Part shown: positions 40,666-53,429 of the stretch, one piece after another
Numbering within the stretch: the first letter of the stretch is position 1
Layout: each line of letters starts with the position of its first letter
Assembly (NCBI GenBank): GCA_019155205.2
Contig: JAHNZQ020000001.1
Coordinates: forward strand, 66,860-130,859
From: Gracilaria vermiculophylla
Taxonomy: Eukaryota > Rhodophyta > Florideophyceae > Gracilariales > Gracilariaceae
Reading direction: 5' to 3'
Length of the DNA stretch: 64,000 nucleotides
The notes under the pieces: model-generated
What the model was told of the DNA's origin: nothing
Seen by the model: the letters and a program-made list of their open reading frames with translations, nothing else
Database searches by the model: none
Program-made: the position numbers and the translations under genes

Positions 40666-42126
40666 ATGGTAAATCAATCCAATAAAAAATTAAACAAAAA
40701 CATAAGTCAGTTAGTAAACCAAACTTATCAATATGGATTTTCAACCAAAATTCAAAAAGATATCATTGAAAAAGGTCTCAATAAAAAAATAATTACGATA
40801 ATTTCAAAGAAAAAAAAAGAAGAAACTTTTTTATTAAAGTTTCGCTTAAAAGCTTATAAAAGATGGAAGCAAATGCTGAAACCTGAGTGGCAATCTGTTA
40901 AGTTTCCAAAAATAGATTATCAAGATATAGTCTATTATTCAGCACCTAAATCGCAAAAAAAATTAAAAAACCTTGACGAAGTTGACCCAGAGTTACTTCA
41001 AACATTTGAAAAACTAGGAATATCATTGACAGAACAAAAAAGATTATCCAATGTTGCTTTAGATGTTGTATTTGATAGTGTTTCAATTGGAACAACTTTT
41101 CAAGAAGACCTTACTAAATTTGGTATAATTTTTTGTTCAATTTCTGAGGCAATTGTGGAACATTCGAGCTTAATAGAAGAATATTTAGGTTCAATTGTTC
41201 CGATTGGTGATAATTATTTTTCGGCATTAAATTCAGCCGTTTTTACGGATGGTTCTTTTTGTTTTATCCCGGAAAATACTAAATGTCCTCTAGATCTTTC
41301 AACTTATTTTCGAATTAATGATCAAAATTCAGGTCAGTTTGAAAGAACACTAATTATAGCAGAAAAAAATAGCCAAGTCAATTATTTAGAAGGTTGTACT
41401 GCACCACAATATGATACAAATCAGCTCCACGCAGCAGTTGTTGAGCTAGTAGCACTAGAAAATGCTAATATTCGATATTCAACAGTACAAAATTGGTATG
41501 CAGGAGATAAATTTGGGAAAGGAGGAGTTTATAACTTTGTTACCAAACGCGGAGTGTGCCTTGGTCCAAATTCTAAGATTTCTTGGACGCAAGTTGAAAC
41601 AGGCTCATCTATTACTTGGAAATATCCAAGCTGTCTACTTTTAGGTGATAATTCAACAGGTGAATTTTATTCAGTTGCTTTAACAAATAATTACCAACAA
41701 GCTGATACCGGGACAAAAATGGTTCATATGGGTGAAAGTACAAAAAGTCGAATAATTTCAAAAGGAATCTCATCTGGAAACTCAAGGAATAGTTATCGAG
41801 GATTGGTCCAAATTACAAATAAAGCTTTTGGATCTAGAAATTATTCTCAATGTGATTCTTTACTAATAGGTGATTTATCAAATGCAAATACTTTTCCGTT
41901 TCTTTCGATTCAAAATTCAACAGCTAAGATTGAACATGAGGCTTCAACTTCAAAAATTGGCGAAGAACAAATTTTTTACTTTTTGCAACGAGGAATTGGT
42001 GTCGAAAAAGCTGTTGAATTTATGATTAGTGGATTTTGTAAAGAAATTTTTACAAAATTACCACTAGAATTTGCAGCTGAGGCAGATAAATTATTAACAT
42101 TAAAATTAGAAGGAAGTGTTGGCTAA
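40666..42126 (+). CDS. sufB: Fe-S cluster assembly protein SufB
   Basis: Scaffold component of the plastid SUF pathway (Ycf24), 486 residues. Conserved blocks: [36 protein letters not shown] and the C-terminal [19 protein letters not shown], which holds the key His/Glu region of SufB. SufB works with SufC and SufD; SufC follows with a one-base overlap (TAATG), so both are translated together. Confidence 0.96.
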   Translation: MVNQSNKKLNKNISQLVNQTYQYGFSTKIQKDIIEKGLNKKIITIISKKKKEETFLLKFRLKAYKRWKQMLKPEWQSVKFPKIDYQDIVYYSAPKSQKKLKNLDEVDPELLQTFEKLGISLTEQKRLSNVALDVVFDSVSIGTTFQEDLTKFGIIFCSISEAIVEHSSLIEEYLGSIVPIGDNYFSALNSAVFTDGSFCFIPENTKCPLDLSTYFRINDQNSGQFERTLIIAEKNSQVNYLEGCTAPQYDTNQLHAAVVELVALENANIRYSTVQNWYAGDKFGKGGVYNFVTKRGVCLGPNSKISWTQVETGSSITWKYPSCLLLGDNSTGEFYSVALTNNYQQADTGTKMVHMGESTKSRIISKGISSGNSRNSYRGLVQITNKAFGSRNYSQCDSLLIGDLSNANTFPFLSIQNSTAKIEHEASTSKIGEEQIFYFLQRGIGVEKAVEFMISGFCKEIFTKLPLEFAAEADKLLTLKLEGSVG

Positions 42127-42884
42127 TGAAAAAAAGTTTGGCGTTATTAGAGATTCAAGATTTACAAGTTTCGATCAATGGAAATGAAATCCTAAAAAAA
42201 CTCAATTTAACCGTTAATAAGGGTGAAATTCATGCAATTATGGGGCCCAATGGTTCTGGGAAAAGTACTTTTTCAAAAGTATTAGCAGGTCATCCTACTT
42301 ATTCAGTACAATCTGGGGATATTTTTTTTAAAGGCTTTAGTATAGTAGCTCTTAATCCAGAAGAAAGGTCTCATTTGGGTATTTTTTTAGCTTTTCAATA
42401 CCCTATCGAAATTCCTGGAGTTAGCAATGAAGATTTTCTCCGACTAGCATATAATTCAAAACAACTTTTTTATGGTAGAACTGAAGTGGATCCAATAGAA
42501 TTTTTAGCTATAGTAACTAAAAAATTAAATTTGGTTCGTATGTCTCCTTTATTTTTAAGTCGAAACGTTAATGAAGGTTTTTCGGGTGGTGAAAAAAAAA
42601 GAAATGAAATTTTACAGATGCTTTTATTAGAACCAGAATTATCAATCTTAGATGAAACTGATTCAGGTTTAGATATTGACGCTTTAAAAACAATTTCAGA
42701 TGGGATTAATAATTTTATGAGTAAAGATAAAGCAATTATATTAATCACTCATTACCAAAGATTATTAGATTATGTGAATCCAAATTATGTCCACGTAATG
42801 CAAAATGGAAAAATTGTAAAAACTGGTTCATTTAAATTAGCAAAAGAATTAGAAAGAAAAGGTTATCAATGGTTGAACGTTTAA
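42126..42884 (+). CDS. sufC: Fe-S assembly ATPase SufC
   Basis: 252-residue ABC-type ATPase (Ycf16) of the SUF system, in the stroma. Walker [11 protein letters not shown] near residue 39, Q-loop [10 protein letters not shown], signature [10 protein letters not shown], Walker [15 protein letters not shown] and the switch His in [10 protein letters not shown]. No membrane segment, as expected. The start overlaps the sufB stop by one base. Confidence 0.97.
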   Translation: MKKSLALLEIQDLQVSINGNEILKKLNLTVNKGEIHAIMGPNGSGKSTFSKVLAGHPTYSVQSGDIFFKGFSIVALNPEERSHLGIFLAFQYPIEIPGVSNEDFLRLAYNSKQLFYGRTEVDPIEFLAIVTKKLNLVRMSPLFLSRNVNEGFSGGEKKRNEILQMLLLEPELSILDETDSGLDIDALKTISDGINNFMSKDKAIILITHYQRLLDYVNPNYVHVMQNGKIVKTGSFKLAKELERKGYQWLNV

Positions 42885-43148
42885 ATGATTCAAAAAGTCT
42901 TTGCTTCGCAAATATCACTTTTTAGGCGGGTTCAAACGTGTATAAAAAAAAGACTTTAAAAAATGAACTATTGCAGTATAATGTTAGGGCAAGCTTGAAT
43001 GTAATCGATTTATTCATTCGAGACTCCATAAGACTTAAAATTAAAGTATTTTACTAAACAAATCCTAAAATTATGTCTTACTTCTTATAATCTTCAGCGT
43101 TCCTGTATATTTTTTATATTGGGTAGTCTATTAAATTAGTTAAATTTT

Positions 43149-43877
43149 ATGTACCCAGAAATTTTTTATTCGAATACGTTTACTTTATTAGCAGAGGCAG
43201 AAGTTGGGAAACATTTTTACTGGAACATTGCCGGTTTTCTAGTGCACGGGCAAGTCTTAGTTGTTATTTGGTTAGTCTTTCTAGCTTTATTAGTATTTTC
43301 AATTCTTGGAACTTTAAATGCTGATCGAATTCCACATGGTTGGCAAAACTTTATGGAAACAGCTGTCGACTTTGTAACAGATATTGCTAGAAATCAACTA
43401 GGTGAAAGTTTCTATAAAGAGTGGATTCCATTTATCGGTACATTATTTTTATTTATATTTGGGTGTAATTGGGCTGGTGCTATCATACCCTGGAAATTAA
43501 TTGAATTGCCTGAAGGGGAGTTTGCTGCCCCAACAAATGACATTAATACCACAGTGGCACTAGCTTTATTAACTTCTTTTGCTTATTTTTATGCAGGCTT
43601 AAGTAAGAAAGGGTTAGGATATTTTAAAAGATATATCGAACCGATCCCACTCCTTCTACCAATTAATATTTTAGAAGATTTTACAAAACCACTATCACTG
43701 AGTTTTCGATTGTTTGGAAATGTTTTAGCTGATGAATTAACAATTTCAGTACTTACTTCGTTAGTTCCTTTGGTTATTCCATTACCAATTATGTTACTAG
43801 GAATTTTTGCTGGATCAGTCCAGGCTTTAATTTTTTCAACACTAGCTGCTGCTTATATTGCAGAAGCTTTGGAATAG
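43149..43877 (+). CDS. atpI: ATP synthase CF0 subunit a
   Basis: 242-residue membrane subunit that forms the proton channel with the c ring. Five or so helices; the essential Arg is in [13 protein letters not shown] (about residue 184), followed by [16 protein letters not shown]. It heads atpI-H-G-F-D-A, the ATP synthase operon typical of red-lineage plastids. A TATAAT at about 42976 in the 264-bp spacer may be its -10. Confidence 0.97.
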   Translation: MYPEIFYSNTFTLLAEAEVGKHFYWNIAGFLVHGQVLVVIWLVFLALLVFSILGTLNADRIPHGWQNFMETAVDFVTDIARNQLGESFYKEWIPFIGTLFLFIFGCNWAGAIIPWKLIELPEGEFAAPTNDINTTVALALLTSFAYFYAGLSKKGLGYFKRYIEPIPLLLPINILEDFTKPLSLSFRLFGNVLADELTISVLTSLVPLVIPLPIMLLGIFAGSVQALIFSTLAAAYIAEALE

Positions 43878-44195
<318 letters not shown>

Positions 44196-44231
44196 GACTC
44201 TTTGGATTACTGCGCTACTAAGCTAAAACTA

Positions 44232-44287
44232 GAATCAATTAAAAGTAGAGATAGTCAAAAATGATAAGTTCTACATTTAATTGATTC
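44232..44287 (+). terminator. Hairpin 1 after atpH
   Basis: GAATCAATTAAA-GTAG pairs with CTAC-TTTAATTGATTC, then TTTT. Probably a stabilising or attenuating stem after the highly expressed c subunit. Confidence 0.65.
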
Positions 44288-44294
44288 TTTTCAT

Positions 44295-44338
44295 GTATTT
44301 CCAATGGAATCCTATCCTTGGGTTACTATTGGAAATAC
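44295..44338 (+). terminator. Hairpin 2 after atpH
   Basis: A perfect 11-bp stem GTATTTCCAAT / ATTGGAAATAC with a 22-nt loop, 8 bp after hairpin 1. Confidence 0.55.
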
Positions 44339-44398
44339 CTTTCAAGAAAATTTTTTAGCAAAAATTTTTAACTCTATAATATATTAGATAGATTTTCT

Positions 44399-44869
44399 AT
44401 GATTAATCTTTCAATCCTAATTTCAAGTTCAGAGATTACTGGACCTGGTGGGTTATTTGATATTAATGCAACTTTACCCTTAGTTGCAATCCAATTTATA
44501 TTGTTAGTAGTCTTACTAAATATAATTTTATATAACCCATTACTATCTATAATTGAAGAACGCAAAGAATACATTCTAACAAATCTTAGTAAAGCTTCAG
44601 AAATTTTATCAGAAGCCACTAAGTTGACCCAACAATATGAGAATGAATTAGACAGTGTCAGAAAAGAAACACAATTAGAAATTACAAATTCACAAAAAAT
44701 TCATAAAGAAATATTAGAAATTGAATTGAACATTTCTCAGAAATATGTGGATAATCTACTAGATTCAATTCAAAAAGATTTAGTTGCAAAAAAAACTTTA
44801 GCATTCAATAGTTTAGATACTATTGTAAAATCTTTATGCACAGATATTGAAACTAGGTTATCAATTTAA
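44399..44869 (+). CDS. atpG: ATP synthase CF0 subunit b'
   Basis: 156-residue peripheral stalk subunit. One membrane helix ([17 protein letters not shown], about residues 32-49) followed by a long charged coiled coil. The [17 protein letters not shown] N-terminus is that of b' rather than b. In this lineage the name atpG means subunit b'. It is followed by atpF. Confidence 0.93.
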   Translation: MINLSILISSSEITGPGGLFDINATLPLVAIQFILLVVLLNIILYNPLLSIIEERKEYILTNLSKASEILSEATKLTQQYENELDSVRKETQLEITNSQKIHKEILEIELNISQKYVDNLLDSIQKDLVAKKTLAFNSLDTIVKSLCTDIETRLSI

Positions 44870-44971
44870 ATTTTTTGCTACATGTAATTTTCCTTTTTAT
44901 AGCCCTGCTTTCTACGCGATAGCCAAAAGTGAATCACAAACAGCGAACAGTTTATATAAAAACTTAAAACT

Positions 44972-45511
44972 ATGGAAGATTTTAATCAAATTTTTACACT
45001 CCTTGCCGAGGAAGAAGGGATAAGTCTAAATTTAGATATTCTTGAAACAGGTTTACTAAATATTTTAGCTTTACTTGGAATACTAATTTATACCGGAAAA
45101 GACTTTTTAGGATCTTTGCTAGAAGAGCGAAAGACCTCAATTGTAAAAAGTGTTCAAGATGCAGAAGATCGTTTAAATGAGGCTCAAAAACGTTTAAGAG
45201 ATGCTCAAAAACAACTGAATCAGGCAAACCTTGTGATTAGTGACATTAAAAATGAGACTACCACAACAAAAAAAGTCCTATTAGAATCGGACTCAAATGA
45301 AGCAAAAAAAGATCTAAAAATTCGTTTTGAACGAGCATTTTCTAGTTTTCGGTCAAAAGAAAGACAAATATTTATAGAGATTAAACAACAAATTATATCT
45401 CTTGTATTAAAAAGAACTATTAGTCGTTCTCAAGAAACCTTTGGAACAAAAGATCGTGCATCTGCATTAATTAATAATACTATTCAAAAATTACAAGGAG
45501 ACTTATTATGA
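44972..45511 (+). CDS. atpF: ATP synthase CF0 subunit b
   Basis: 179-residue peripheral stalk subunit. N-terminal helix ([15 protein letters not shown], about residues 27-42), then [20 protein letters not shown] and a long coiled coil. No intron, unlike plant atpF. Its stop overlaps the atpD start by four bases (ATGA). Confidence 0.95.
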   Translation: MEDFNQIFTLLAEEEGISLNLDILETGLLNILALLGILIYTGKDFLGSLLEERKTSIVKSVQDAEDRLNEAQKRLRDAQKQLNQANLVISDIKNETTTTKKVLLESDSNEAKKDLKIRFERAFSSFRSKERQIFIEIKQQIISLVLKRTISRSQETFGTKDRASALINNTIQKLQGDLL

Positions 45512-46071
45512 GTGGAAATCCTTTAGCCTCAAAAATTGCGTCTCCTTATGCACGTGCTCTCTTTGATTTTTCTGTTGAAAAAAACATTATGCATCAAATA
45601 ACAGCAGATTTTCAAAACTTAGAAGTTTTTCTTGGTGAAAATGAAGAGCTGACAAACTATTTTAATAATCCTATTGTAAGCAAAAATGCAAAATGTGAAG
45701 TTTTAACAAAAACATTAAAATCACAATTGAATAGTGAAACGTTTAAATTTTTAATGATTTTAGTAAGTCGTAATCGAATTAATTTGTTACAATCAATTAT
45801 TACCAATTACTTAGAATTAGTATATAGAGCCGCTTCAATTAAAATGATTGAAGTTTCAACTGCTTATCCTTTTGCAAATGTACAAAAAAATACGTTGATT
45901 CAAAAATTAAAAGAATTAACAAATGCAAGAGAAATTCGTCTAGTAATTACTGTTGATTCAAGCTTAATAGGTGGTTTCTTAATTAAAACTGAATCAAAAA
46001 TTATTGATTTTACGATTAAAAATCAACTACAAAAACTTGCAAAACATTTAGATACTATTTTAGAGATTTAA
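45508..46071 (+). CDS. atpD: ATP synthase CF1 delta subunit
   Basis: 187-residue subunit linking the stalk to the alpha/beta head. N-terminal helical part ([18 protein letters not shown]) and the C-terminal family signature [19 protein letters not shown]. Four-base overlap with atpF shows translational coupling. It is nuclear in green plants but plastid-encoded in the red lineage. Confidence 0.96.
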   Translation: MSGNPLASKIASPYARALFDFSVEKNIMHQITADFQNLEVFLGENEELTNYFNNPIVSKNAKCEVLTKTLKSQLNSETFKFLMILVSRNRINLLQSIITNYLELVYRAASIKMIEVSTAYPFANVQKNTLIQKLKELTNAREIRLVITVDSSLIGGFLIKTESKIIDFTIKNQLQKLAKHLDTILEI

Positions 46072-46078
46072 CTTCTAA

Positions 46079-47635
<1,557 letters not shown>

Positions 47636-47692
47636 TTGTTTAGCAAACTTACGAAGTAAAAAATCTTTCCAGTTTCGTTTTAATTATTAATT

Positions 47693-47717
47693 TTGTTACT
47701 AAAAAGCTTAGTAACAA
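47693..47717 (+). terminator. Hairpin after atpA
   Basis: TTGTTACTAA / TTAGTAACAA, 5-nt loop, then a T-rich run; ends the atpI-A operon. Confidence 0.75.
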
Positions 47718-47856
47718 GATTAATTTTTTTCTTTTGTTTTCTACCCTTAAATTTTCTCTTTGTGTAAAATTATAGCTTATCTCTTCTTAGATCTTGTTGG
47801 TCTTTTATATCTTATATTCTTGAATAATGAGGTAATATTTTACCCTTTATTCCAAT

Positions 47857-49758
47857 TTAATTTTTTGATGGTAAAAGTGTATACTCCTGAATAACTTCCC
47901 GGAATTCTTCTCCATTAATGGTCTCTGACTCTAACAACTGTTCAACAACTACATCTATAATTGGCCGATGCTTCATTATAATTTCATTAGCTGCTTGTTC
48001 GCAATGACGAATAATTTCTCTAACTTCTTTGTCAACTTTATTATTTATAATTTCATTTTTCTCACTTCCGAATAAAAATTGATCATTGCTTTCCGTTTCA
48101 ATAGCTACTGGACCAAGGAGTGACATTCCATAGCGAGTAACCATTTGTCGAGCTAAGCCTGTAGCTCTTTGTAAATCATTGCTAGCACCTGTTGTTATTT
48201 CAGGTTCACCAAAGATAACTTGTTCCGCTGCTCTACCACCTAAAATTGTCATTATACGTTCCATTAATTCAGACTTAGTAATTAACATCTGTTCTTGATC
48301 GGGGGCAAACCATGTTAACCCTTTTGCACTACCTCGTGGAATTAAAGTTACTTTTTCAACATCATCATGGTTCTCAAGTACAGATCCGATCAGAGCATGC
48401 CCAACTTCATGGTAAGCTACTAATCTTTTAGTTTTATTTTCTTCCATGCTAGTCCCAGCAATTCCACCGATAACTCGATCTACTGCTTCATTAACTTCTT
48501 GCTTTGTAATAATAGATTTTTGATATCTTGTTGCTAAGATTGCAGCTTCATTTAGCAAATTAGATAAGTCTGCCCCAGAAAAGCCAGCTGTTCTGTTGGC
48601 TAATTGAACAAGTGATACATTTTTGTCAAATGGTTTATTTTTTGCGTGAACTTTTAGTATACCGATCCGTCCTAAACGATCTGGTAAACCAACAGTAATT
48701 TGGCGGTCAAATCGACCTGGTCGTAATAATGCTGAATCCAAAATATCAACTCGGTTTGTAGCACCTACTACAATAACACCTTTATTTTCTTTAAATCCGT
48801 CCATTTCTGTTAGCAATTGATTTAAAGTTTGCTCACGTTCATCATTTCCACCACCAATTCCGGCTCCACGTTCACGTCCAACTGCATCAATTTCGTCAAT
48901 GAAGACAATACAAGGCGTATTTTCCGAAGCTTTCTTAAATAAATCGCGTATTCTAGAAGCTCCAACACCGATAAACATTTCAACAAATTCTGAACCCGCA
49001 ACACTATAGAATGGGACATTGGCTTCATTAGCAATTGCTTTTGCCAATAAAGTTTTTCCAGTTCCCGGAGGTCCTACTAATAAGACACCTTTTGGAATTT
49101 TTGCTCCAACTAAACTATATCTTTCTGGTTCTTTTAAAAAAGATACAATCTCTTCAAACTCTGCTTTGGCTTCATCAATACCGGCAATGTCGTCAAATGA
49201 TATACCAGTATCTGGATTTTGGTCAAACCTAGCTGTTGATTTACCTAAATTCATTGGAGATGAACCATTTGTTCCGCCAAAATTTTCTGAATTTTGGAAA
49301 AAGAAAATTAAGCTTCCAATAAAAACTAATGGTAGAAGTAAATTACTTGCGAGAGTTAAAAAAATACTTTTTTGAGGAGCTGGATGTGCATCAAAATTAA
49401 TATTGTTGTCTTTTAATTTTTGAATAAGCTGCGAAGCACCTATCGGAATTTCTACGCGAATCGATTGTGGTCGATTTCCTAATTCAGGACTAGAAGCTTG
49501 AACAATCGCATTTCGCCCATTATCGTATAAATCTACTTGATTTACCCAACCCATATCTAGATATTCTAAAAATCTTCCATATGTCATTTTTGAACTACTG
49601 ACATTCGAAGCAGTTGATGATTCTATTGATTGAACTGTATGCATTCCTGGTGTTTGTAAATTTTCTGTAAGATTAAAATCAAAAGTTTTTAAACCAAGAA
49701 AAATACAAGCTCCAAAAAATAATCCGACAAGAATTTTTTGTATTATATTTCGATCCAT
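47857..49758 (-). CDS. ftsH: FtsH membrane metalloprotease
   Basis: 633-residue AAA+ zinc protease (Ycf25) of the thylakoid membrane, which removes damaged photosystem II D1 protein in this group. Two N-terminal membrane segments (about residues 9-25 and 132-150) enclose a lumenal part. Walker A GPPGTGKT near residue 229, Walker [12 protein letters not shown], the arginine finger region RPGRFDRQI, and the protease motif HEVGH near residue 451. Intact and of normal length. Confidence 0.97.
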   Translation of the reverse strand: MDRNIIQKILVGLFFGACIFLGLKTFDFNLTENLQTPGMHTVQSIESSTASNVSSSKMTYGRFLEYLDMGWVNQVDLYDNGRNAIVQASSPELGNRPQSIRVEIPIGASQLIQKLKDNNINFDAHPAPQKSIFLTLASNLLLPLVFIGSLIFFFQNSENFGGTNGSSPMNLGKSTARFDQNPDTGISFDDIAGIDEAKAEFEEIVSFLKEPERYSLVGAKIPKGVLLVGPPGTGKTLLAKAIANEANVPFYSVAGSEFVEMFIGVGASRIRDLFKKASENTPCIVFIDEIDAVGRERGAGIGGGNDEREQTLNQLLTEMDGFKENKGVIVVGATNRVDILDSALLRPGRFDRQITVGLPDRLGRIGILKVHAKNKPFDKNVSLVQLANRTAGFSGADLSNLLNEAAILATRYQKSIITKQEVNEAVDRVIGGIAGTSMEENKTKRLVAYHEVGHALIGSVLENHDDVEKVTLIPRGSAKGLTWFAPDQEQMLITKSELMERIMTILGGRAAEQVIFGEPEITTGASNDLQRATGLARQMVTRYGMSLLGPVAIETESNDQFLFGSEKNEIINNKVDKEVREIIRHCEQAANEIIMKHRPIIDVVVEQLLESETINGEEFREVIQEYTLLPSKN

Positions 49759-49910
49759 GTGATTTACTAATCCTTTTATATGTAAGTTTATTCTTAACTC
49801 TTATAGTAACATAATTTAAATTTTTAAACCAACTAACCCTTAGCTACCTGAAAAATTTTTTCTACTAATCCTCTATCTTTTTTTCATAAAAATTAGGACT
49901 TTTGTTTATC

Positions 49911-49923
49911 AGTGTGCTATAAT
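49911..49923 (+). promoter_or_regulatory. Extended -10 ahead of trnY
   Basis: TGTGCTATAAT, an extended -10 box 33 bp before the tRNA. The same TGCTATAAT occurs before serC, and TGCTATGAT at 52771 before bas1. Confidence 0.45.
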
Positions 49924-49956
49924 GAGGTGAAAGTAAGATTCAAAAAATTTAAGATA

Positions 49957-50039
49957 GGGTCGATGCCCGAGTGGTTAAAGGGAGCGGATTGTAAATCCGT
50001 TGCGTCTTCGCTACGTTGGTTCGAATCCAACTCGGCCCA
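49957..50039 (+). tRNA. trnY(gua): tRNA-Tyr (GUA)
   Basis: Class II tRNA with a long variable arm: acceptor GGGTCGA/TCGGCCC, anticodon stem CGGAT/ATCCG with loop TGTAA (GUA), variable arm GCGTCTTCGCTAC, T-arm TTGGTTCGAATCCAA. Confidence 0.96.
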
Positions 50040-50064
50040 AAACTGAATTCATTCGTTTTATAAG

Positions 50065-50259
50065 TTATAAGCCAGTCATTGTTTTTAAAATATTTATTAA
50101 AATGCTAAAAAATACAATCATCCCAAATGGAAAAATAAATTGAAATTTTTTCAGTTTTAATAAGTTTTTAAAAGGAGCTAAAATGACTAACAATAAGCCT
50201 ATCAGACTACTGAAAAAAAATCTAGGGTAACGAAATATATTTGTCCAAAAGTCATTCAT
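50065..50259 (-). CDS. ycf33: Ycf33, conserved plastid membrane protein
   Basis: 64 residues with two hydrophobic helices (FFFSSLIGLLLVILAPF and IFPFGMIVFFSILINIL) and the family start NDFWTNIFRYPRFF. Conserved in cyanobacteria and red-lineage plastids; its role is not established, with a suggested link to cyclic electron flow. It lies between trnY and trnM on the other strand. Confidence 0.9.
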   Translation of the reverse strand: MNDFWTNIFRYPRFFFSSLIGLLLVILAPFKNLLKLKKFQFIFPFGMIVFFSILINILKTMTGL

Positions 50260-50351
50260 ATTAAAATAAAATTAGAGTTATTAATTTGTTGTATCATTAT
50301 AGTTCCTTTTTTTAAAATATATGATAAAGTTAGTTTAATGAAATCGTATTA

Positions 50352-50424
50352 GGTTCTGTAGCTCAGTGGTTAGAGCAGGGGATTCATAAGCCCAAGGTCG
50401 TAGGTTCAAATCCAACCAGAGCCA
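50352..50424 (+). tRNA. trnM(cau): tRNA-Met (CAU), elongator type
   Basis: Acceptor GGTTCTG/CAGAGCC, D-arm GCTCAGTGGTTAGAGC, anticodon loop with TTCATAA (CAU), T-arm GTAGGTTCAAATCCAAC. The fully paired first base pair argues against an initiator. A lysidine-modified Ile tRNA also has CAU; the sequence looks like elongator Met. Confidence 0.88.
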
Positions 50425-50484
50425 GATATTTATTTCATAGTTTATCTTTTAGAAGCTTTTTTATTTCGATTTCCTAGCAACTTA

Positions 50485-50571
50485 GGAGAAATGGCTGAGT
50501 GGTCGAAAGCAATAGATTGCTAATCTATCGTACAATTAATTGTACCCAGGGTTCGAATCCCTGTTTCTCCT
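50485..50571 (+). tRNA. trnS(gcu): tRNA-Ser (GCU)
   Basis: Class II tRNA: acceptor GGAGAAA/TTTCTCC, anticodon stem ATAGA/TCTAT with loop TTGCTAA (GCU), long variable arm GTACAATTAATTGTAC, T-arm CAGGGTTCGAATCCCTG. Confidence 0.96.
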
Positions 50572-50655
50572 TAATTTTTAGAATTGATATAAAAAAAGAA
50601 GTAAATAGTGTGATTATCTTTTAAAAAATGGTAGCGAAAGCGAAGTAAACCAGAG

Positions 50656-50729
50656 GGGATTGTAGTTCAATTGGTTAGAGCACCGCCCTGTCACGGCGGA
50701 AGTTGCGAGTTCGAGTCTCGTCAGTCCCG
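50656..50729 (+). tRNA. trnD(guc): tRNA-Asp (GUC)
   Basis: Acceptor GGGATTG/CAGTCCC, anticodon stem CCGCC/GGCGG with loop CTGTCAC (GUC), T-arm GCGAGTTCGAGTCTCGT. It marks the start of the third accessory island. Confidence 0.95.
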
Positions 50730-50863
50730 ATCTACATAAAATTATAGAGAGAGTCATAATACTCAAAGTATAAGCTTAAGAAAAAATTAGAAGTGTTTTT
50801 ATCCAAACTGATTATACTGAAAATGTATGGTATTTACTTCTTATAACGTTAGAACGAAGGCCC

Positions 50864-50897
50864 TACCGGGTTACTTCGCCAGTGAAACAGGCTATTG
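50864..50897 (+). repeat. Copy of the dispersed GTTACTTCxCCAGTGAAACAGGCT repeat
   Basis: CGGGTTACTTCGCCAGTGAA followed by ACAGGCT, one base different from the element inside ycf45 (54116 onward) over this core. Confidence 0.7.
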
Positions 50898-50957
50898 AAT
50901 CGATGTCATTTTTTTTTTTTCTCCACGATTTTTCTATCAATTTACCAGTAGTGAGAT

Positions 50958-51260
50958 GAAATATTTTATAGATGCTATCAAAAGCTACCACCGTGGGCAA
51001 TTCTATAAAATTCAGGATTATTCAAATAGCCTGAGTGATTATCTTTTTTGGGAAGCTGGTGAATTCTATCTAGAACAAATTGACTAATAGAAAGTTTGTG
51101 GATAGCTTTTTTTTTCAGCTCTTAAATGATAGCTTAACAAGAAAATTTTAAAAAAACAGGAAAGATTAGAGCGAAATCCAAAAAGTTATCCATTTTCAAA
51201 AATTATTGATAATTCTTATTTCGAAGCCTTTGATGAAGACCCTCAGATTGAACCAGGGTA
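50958..51260 (+). pseudogene. Dead copy of the immunity-like family
   Basis: Starts MKYFIDAIKSYHRGQFYKI and NSLSDYLFWEAGEFYLEQ, then two stops near 51085. A second piece near 51160-51260 has ERNPKSYPFSKII and EAFDEDPQIEPG. Both align with the intact gene at 61472-61936 (FLDAIKSYYHWQYYRI, NPNSYQFSKII, EGFDDEPELG). Frame breaks and stops make it nonfunctional. Confidence 0.65.
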
Positions 51261-51575
51261 GTACTCAATAACCAAAGCTCCATTACAGCAAATAGTGAAA
51301 AATCTGTTACCAAAAGCTTGGAAAAATTCTATTACTAAACTTAATTTATCTTTATCTTCATTATCGGGCTTTATTTTATCCTCTGAGAACCTATTCCAAT
51401 TGGTAAATACGTTTCTATCTTTCTTGATCAGATAATTTGTTAATATACTGAAATGTGGTATCCAACTTTCTATATCCAAGGGTTTGTTTGACATACTCAA
51501 TACCTTTTTCCATAACTGTGTACTATAACCAATACGAAAGCTGTGGCTTGTAATATTAGGTTGACCAAGGGCCAA
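51243..51575 (-). pseudogene. tyrC: Fragment with the arginine box of a tyrosine recombinase
   Basis: The first 23 residues contain ITSHSFRIGYSTQLWK, the HxxR-type box that precedes the active tyrosine in integrases. The following 87 residues are unrelated to a recombinase end, so the gene is cut right after the box. The missing type of C-terminus is found at 5894-6262. Probably a chimeric, nonfunctional frame. Confidence 0.5.
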
Positions 51576-51610
51576 GTGTTTGGAGTTGTTCTACCTTTAA
51601 GGATAGTAGT

Positions 51611-52481
51611 TCATTTATGCGAACTACTTTTTTTAAATGGGAGAAATAACTTCATAAAAAATAATGAATTTCGAAGATATAAAATCTTTCTCAATAATTT
51701 TGTACTTGAGTAAATTATGAAACTCAGGAATAATTTCTTTTTTGATCTTTGCTTGAATATAATGACGTCGTTTTGCAAATGGATTGCGTTAAAATAAGTA
51801 AAGAAAATTGGGGTTAAATGAAAAGGATAGTCATCTTTCATTAAGGAATTTTAATAATCCAAGGTCCGCGTTTTGTTTCTTGAATAGCATTTACAACAGG
51901 AAAAAATAAAAATTGCCGAACGTTTCGATCAGCAAATTTTTTTCTAAAAAGCGGTAAACTCTGGAATTGATTAAAAAATTATAAGAATTGCTGCCGTTGA
52001 TAAGTATTTGCTTGGCAATTAACCGTTTTTATAAAATCAAGAAGGCGAAATTGTACCGTACTATAAATTGGACCATTAACATTTTTTCCCTGAATATGTC
52101 CTAATAAAGGATGTAAATTGTAATAAACGGTAGAATTGAATCTTTTTAGAAGTAGCTTAGCTTAAAAAATATTCAAAAAGTAACCAAGTGTTTTTGTGGC
52201 TTATTAGAATGAGTTCGTGAAAAAGAATTCAACCAATCGGTAAAGCATGTTTCTAAAAAAATAGATTTCCAAAAATGCTTTAAGAAGCTCTTAGAAAGGT
52301 AATCTTCAAACTCTTGATACGAACCGTTGAATAGCAAAAAGTCGAAATATTGAGCCGGACGTTTTTTAATTTCAAGTTCGAATTTCAGAGCAGAATCTAT
52401 AGAATTAAATCCATATCTAAAATATCTAAAAAAAATTTCTGCAAATTCTAAAATCCGTCCAACTGAATTATGGATATTCAA
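51611..52481 (-). pseudogene. Decayed distant member of the repeated family (copy g)
   Basis: Minus-strand pieces in several frames: 52173-52481 (102 codons, FLLFNGSYQEFEDYLSKSF and LKHFWKSIFLE), about 52020-52145 (YYNLHPLLGHIQGKNVNGP; TVQFRLLDFIKTVN), about 51845-51965 (LPLFRKKFADRNVRQFLFFP), and about 51640-51790 (NPFAKRRHYIQAKIKKEI). The order and the FWK and LF-K-Y patterns resemble copies b and d, but similarity is weak. No intact frame remains. Confidence 0.4.
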
Positions 52482-52811
52482 AGTTAAAGAATCGAGATTT
52501 AAGTTTTGAACTAATAGAAACGGGTCTTGAAATTATACCACAGAACGTATCTTCTGAATTATTTTGAAAGGTTGATTTCTAGGTCACGTATTCTGTATTG
52601 TAGTATCTCGACTTGCTTCGCTCTAGCCTAATAGAGAACATATCACCCTAAAAATCTAGTCTCGGAGACAGTTTAAAAGCCTCTAACAACATGACTTATG
52701 TACTTTTAGATTATCCGAAAATAAAATAGATTAATATAATTGAATATCTAATTTTTTGATTTTTAGAATATGCTATGATAGGATACGATAAAAATTGTCT
52801 ACTTTTATATT
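52482..52811. other. Spacer before bas1
   Basis: 330 bp without a gene. TGCTATGAT (52771-52779) may be an extended -10 for bas1, 33 bp before its start; no good -35 is seen. Confidence 0.4.
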
Positions 52812-53423
52812 ATGTCAAATTTAATTCAAATTGGAATAGGAGCACCAAATTTTATCGCTATAGGAGTTTATAAAAATCGATTAGGTAAAATTCGATTATC
52901 AGATTATCATGGAAAAAAATATGTGATTCTAGTTTTTTATCCGGCAAATTTTACTTCTGTTTCTTCTACAGAACTTATTAACTTAAGTGAAAGAGTGGGT
53001 GAATTTAGAAGATTATCTACTCAACTTATTGGAATTTCAGTTGATAGTCCATTTTCACATTTACATTACTTATTATCAAAACGAAGCCAAGGTGGTGTTG
53101 GACAATTAAATTATCCATTAGTTTCAGATTTAGACAAGATCATTACAAAAAATTATCAACTTTTAACAAAAGATGGTTTTGCTTCTCCAGGGCTCTTTAT
53201 TATTGACAAAGAAGGTATAATTCAATATTATATGGTTAATAATTTGTTATGTGGTAGAAATATTAATGAATTACTAAGAATTTTAAAATCAGTTCAGTAT
53301 TTAAAAGAAAATCCGGGTCAAGCATGTCCTGTTGATTGGGAATCTAAAAATAATATTTTGTATTCACATCCTTTAAAATCAAAAATTTATTTTAAAAGGT
53401 TTTATTCCAATAAAAACAATTAA
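52812..53423 (+). CDS. bas1: Peroxiredoxin-like protein Bas1/Ycf42 lacking the peroxidatic cysteine
   Basis: 203 residues, thioredoxin-fold 2-Cys peroxiredoxin family, which normally reduces peroxides in the plastid. The fold blocks are present (KYVILVFYPANFT, LIGISVDSPFSHLHYL, LNYPLVSDLDKI, GLFIIDKEGIIQYY). The active-site segment reads YPANFTSVSSTEL where the family has a V-C-P-T-E run, so Ser-51 stands at the peroxidatic Cys. The Arg normally just before GLFIID is replaced (SPGLF). The resolving-type Cys is kept in QACPVDW (residue 172). The frame is intact, so the protein is probably made but not a classical peroxidase. First gene of bas1-rpl35-rpl20-ycf45. Confidence 0.9.
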   Translation: MSNLIQIGIGAPNFIAIGVYKNRLGKIRLSDYHGKKYVILVFYPANFTSVSSTELINLSERVGEFRRLSTQLIGISVDSPFSHLHYLLSKRSQGGVGQLNYPLVSDLDKIITKNYQLLTKDGFASPGLFIIDKEGIIQYYMVNNLLCGRNINELLRILKSVQYLKENPGQACPVDWESKNNILYSHPLKSKIYFKRFYSNKNN

Positions 53424-53429
53424 AATTCT

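Noticed and set aside
48822..49375. Frames within ftsH on both strands
   Set aside because: Shadows of the conserved AAA domain of ftsH.
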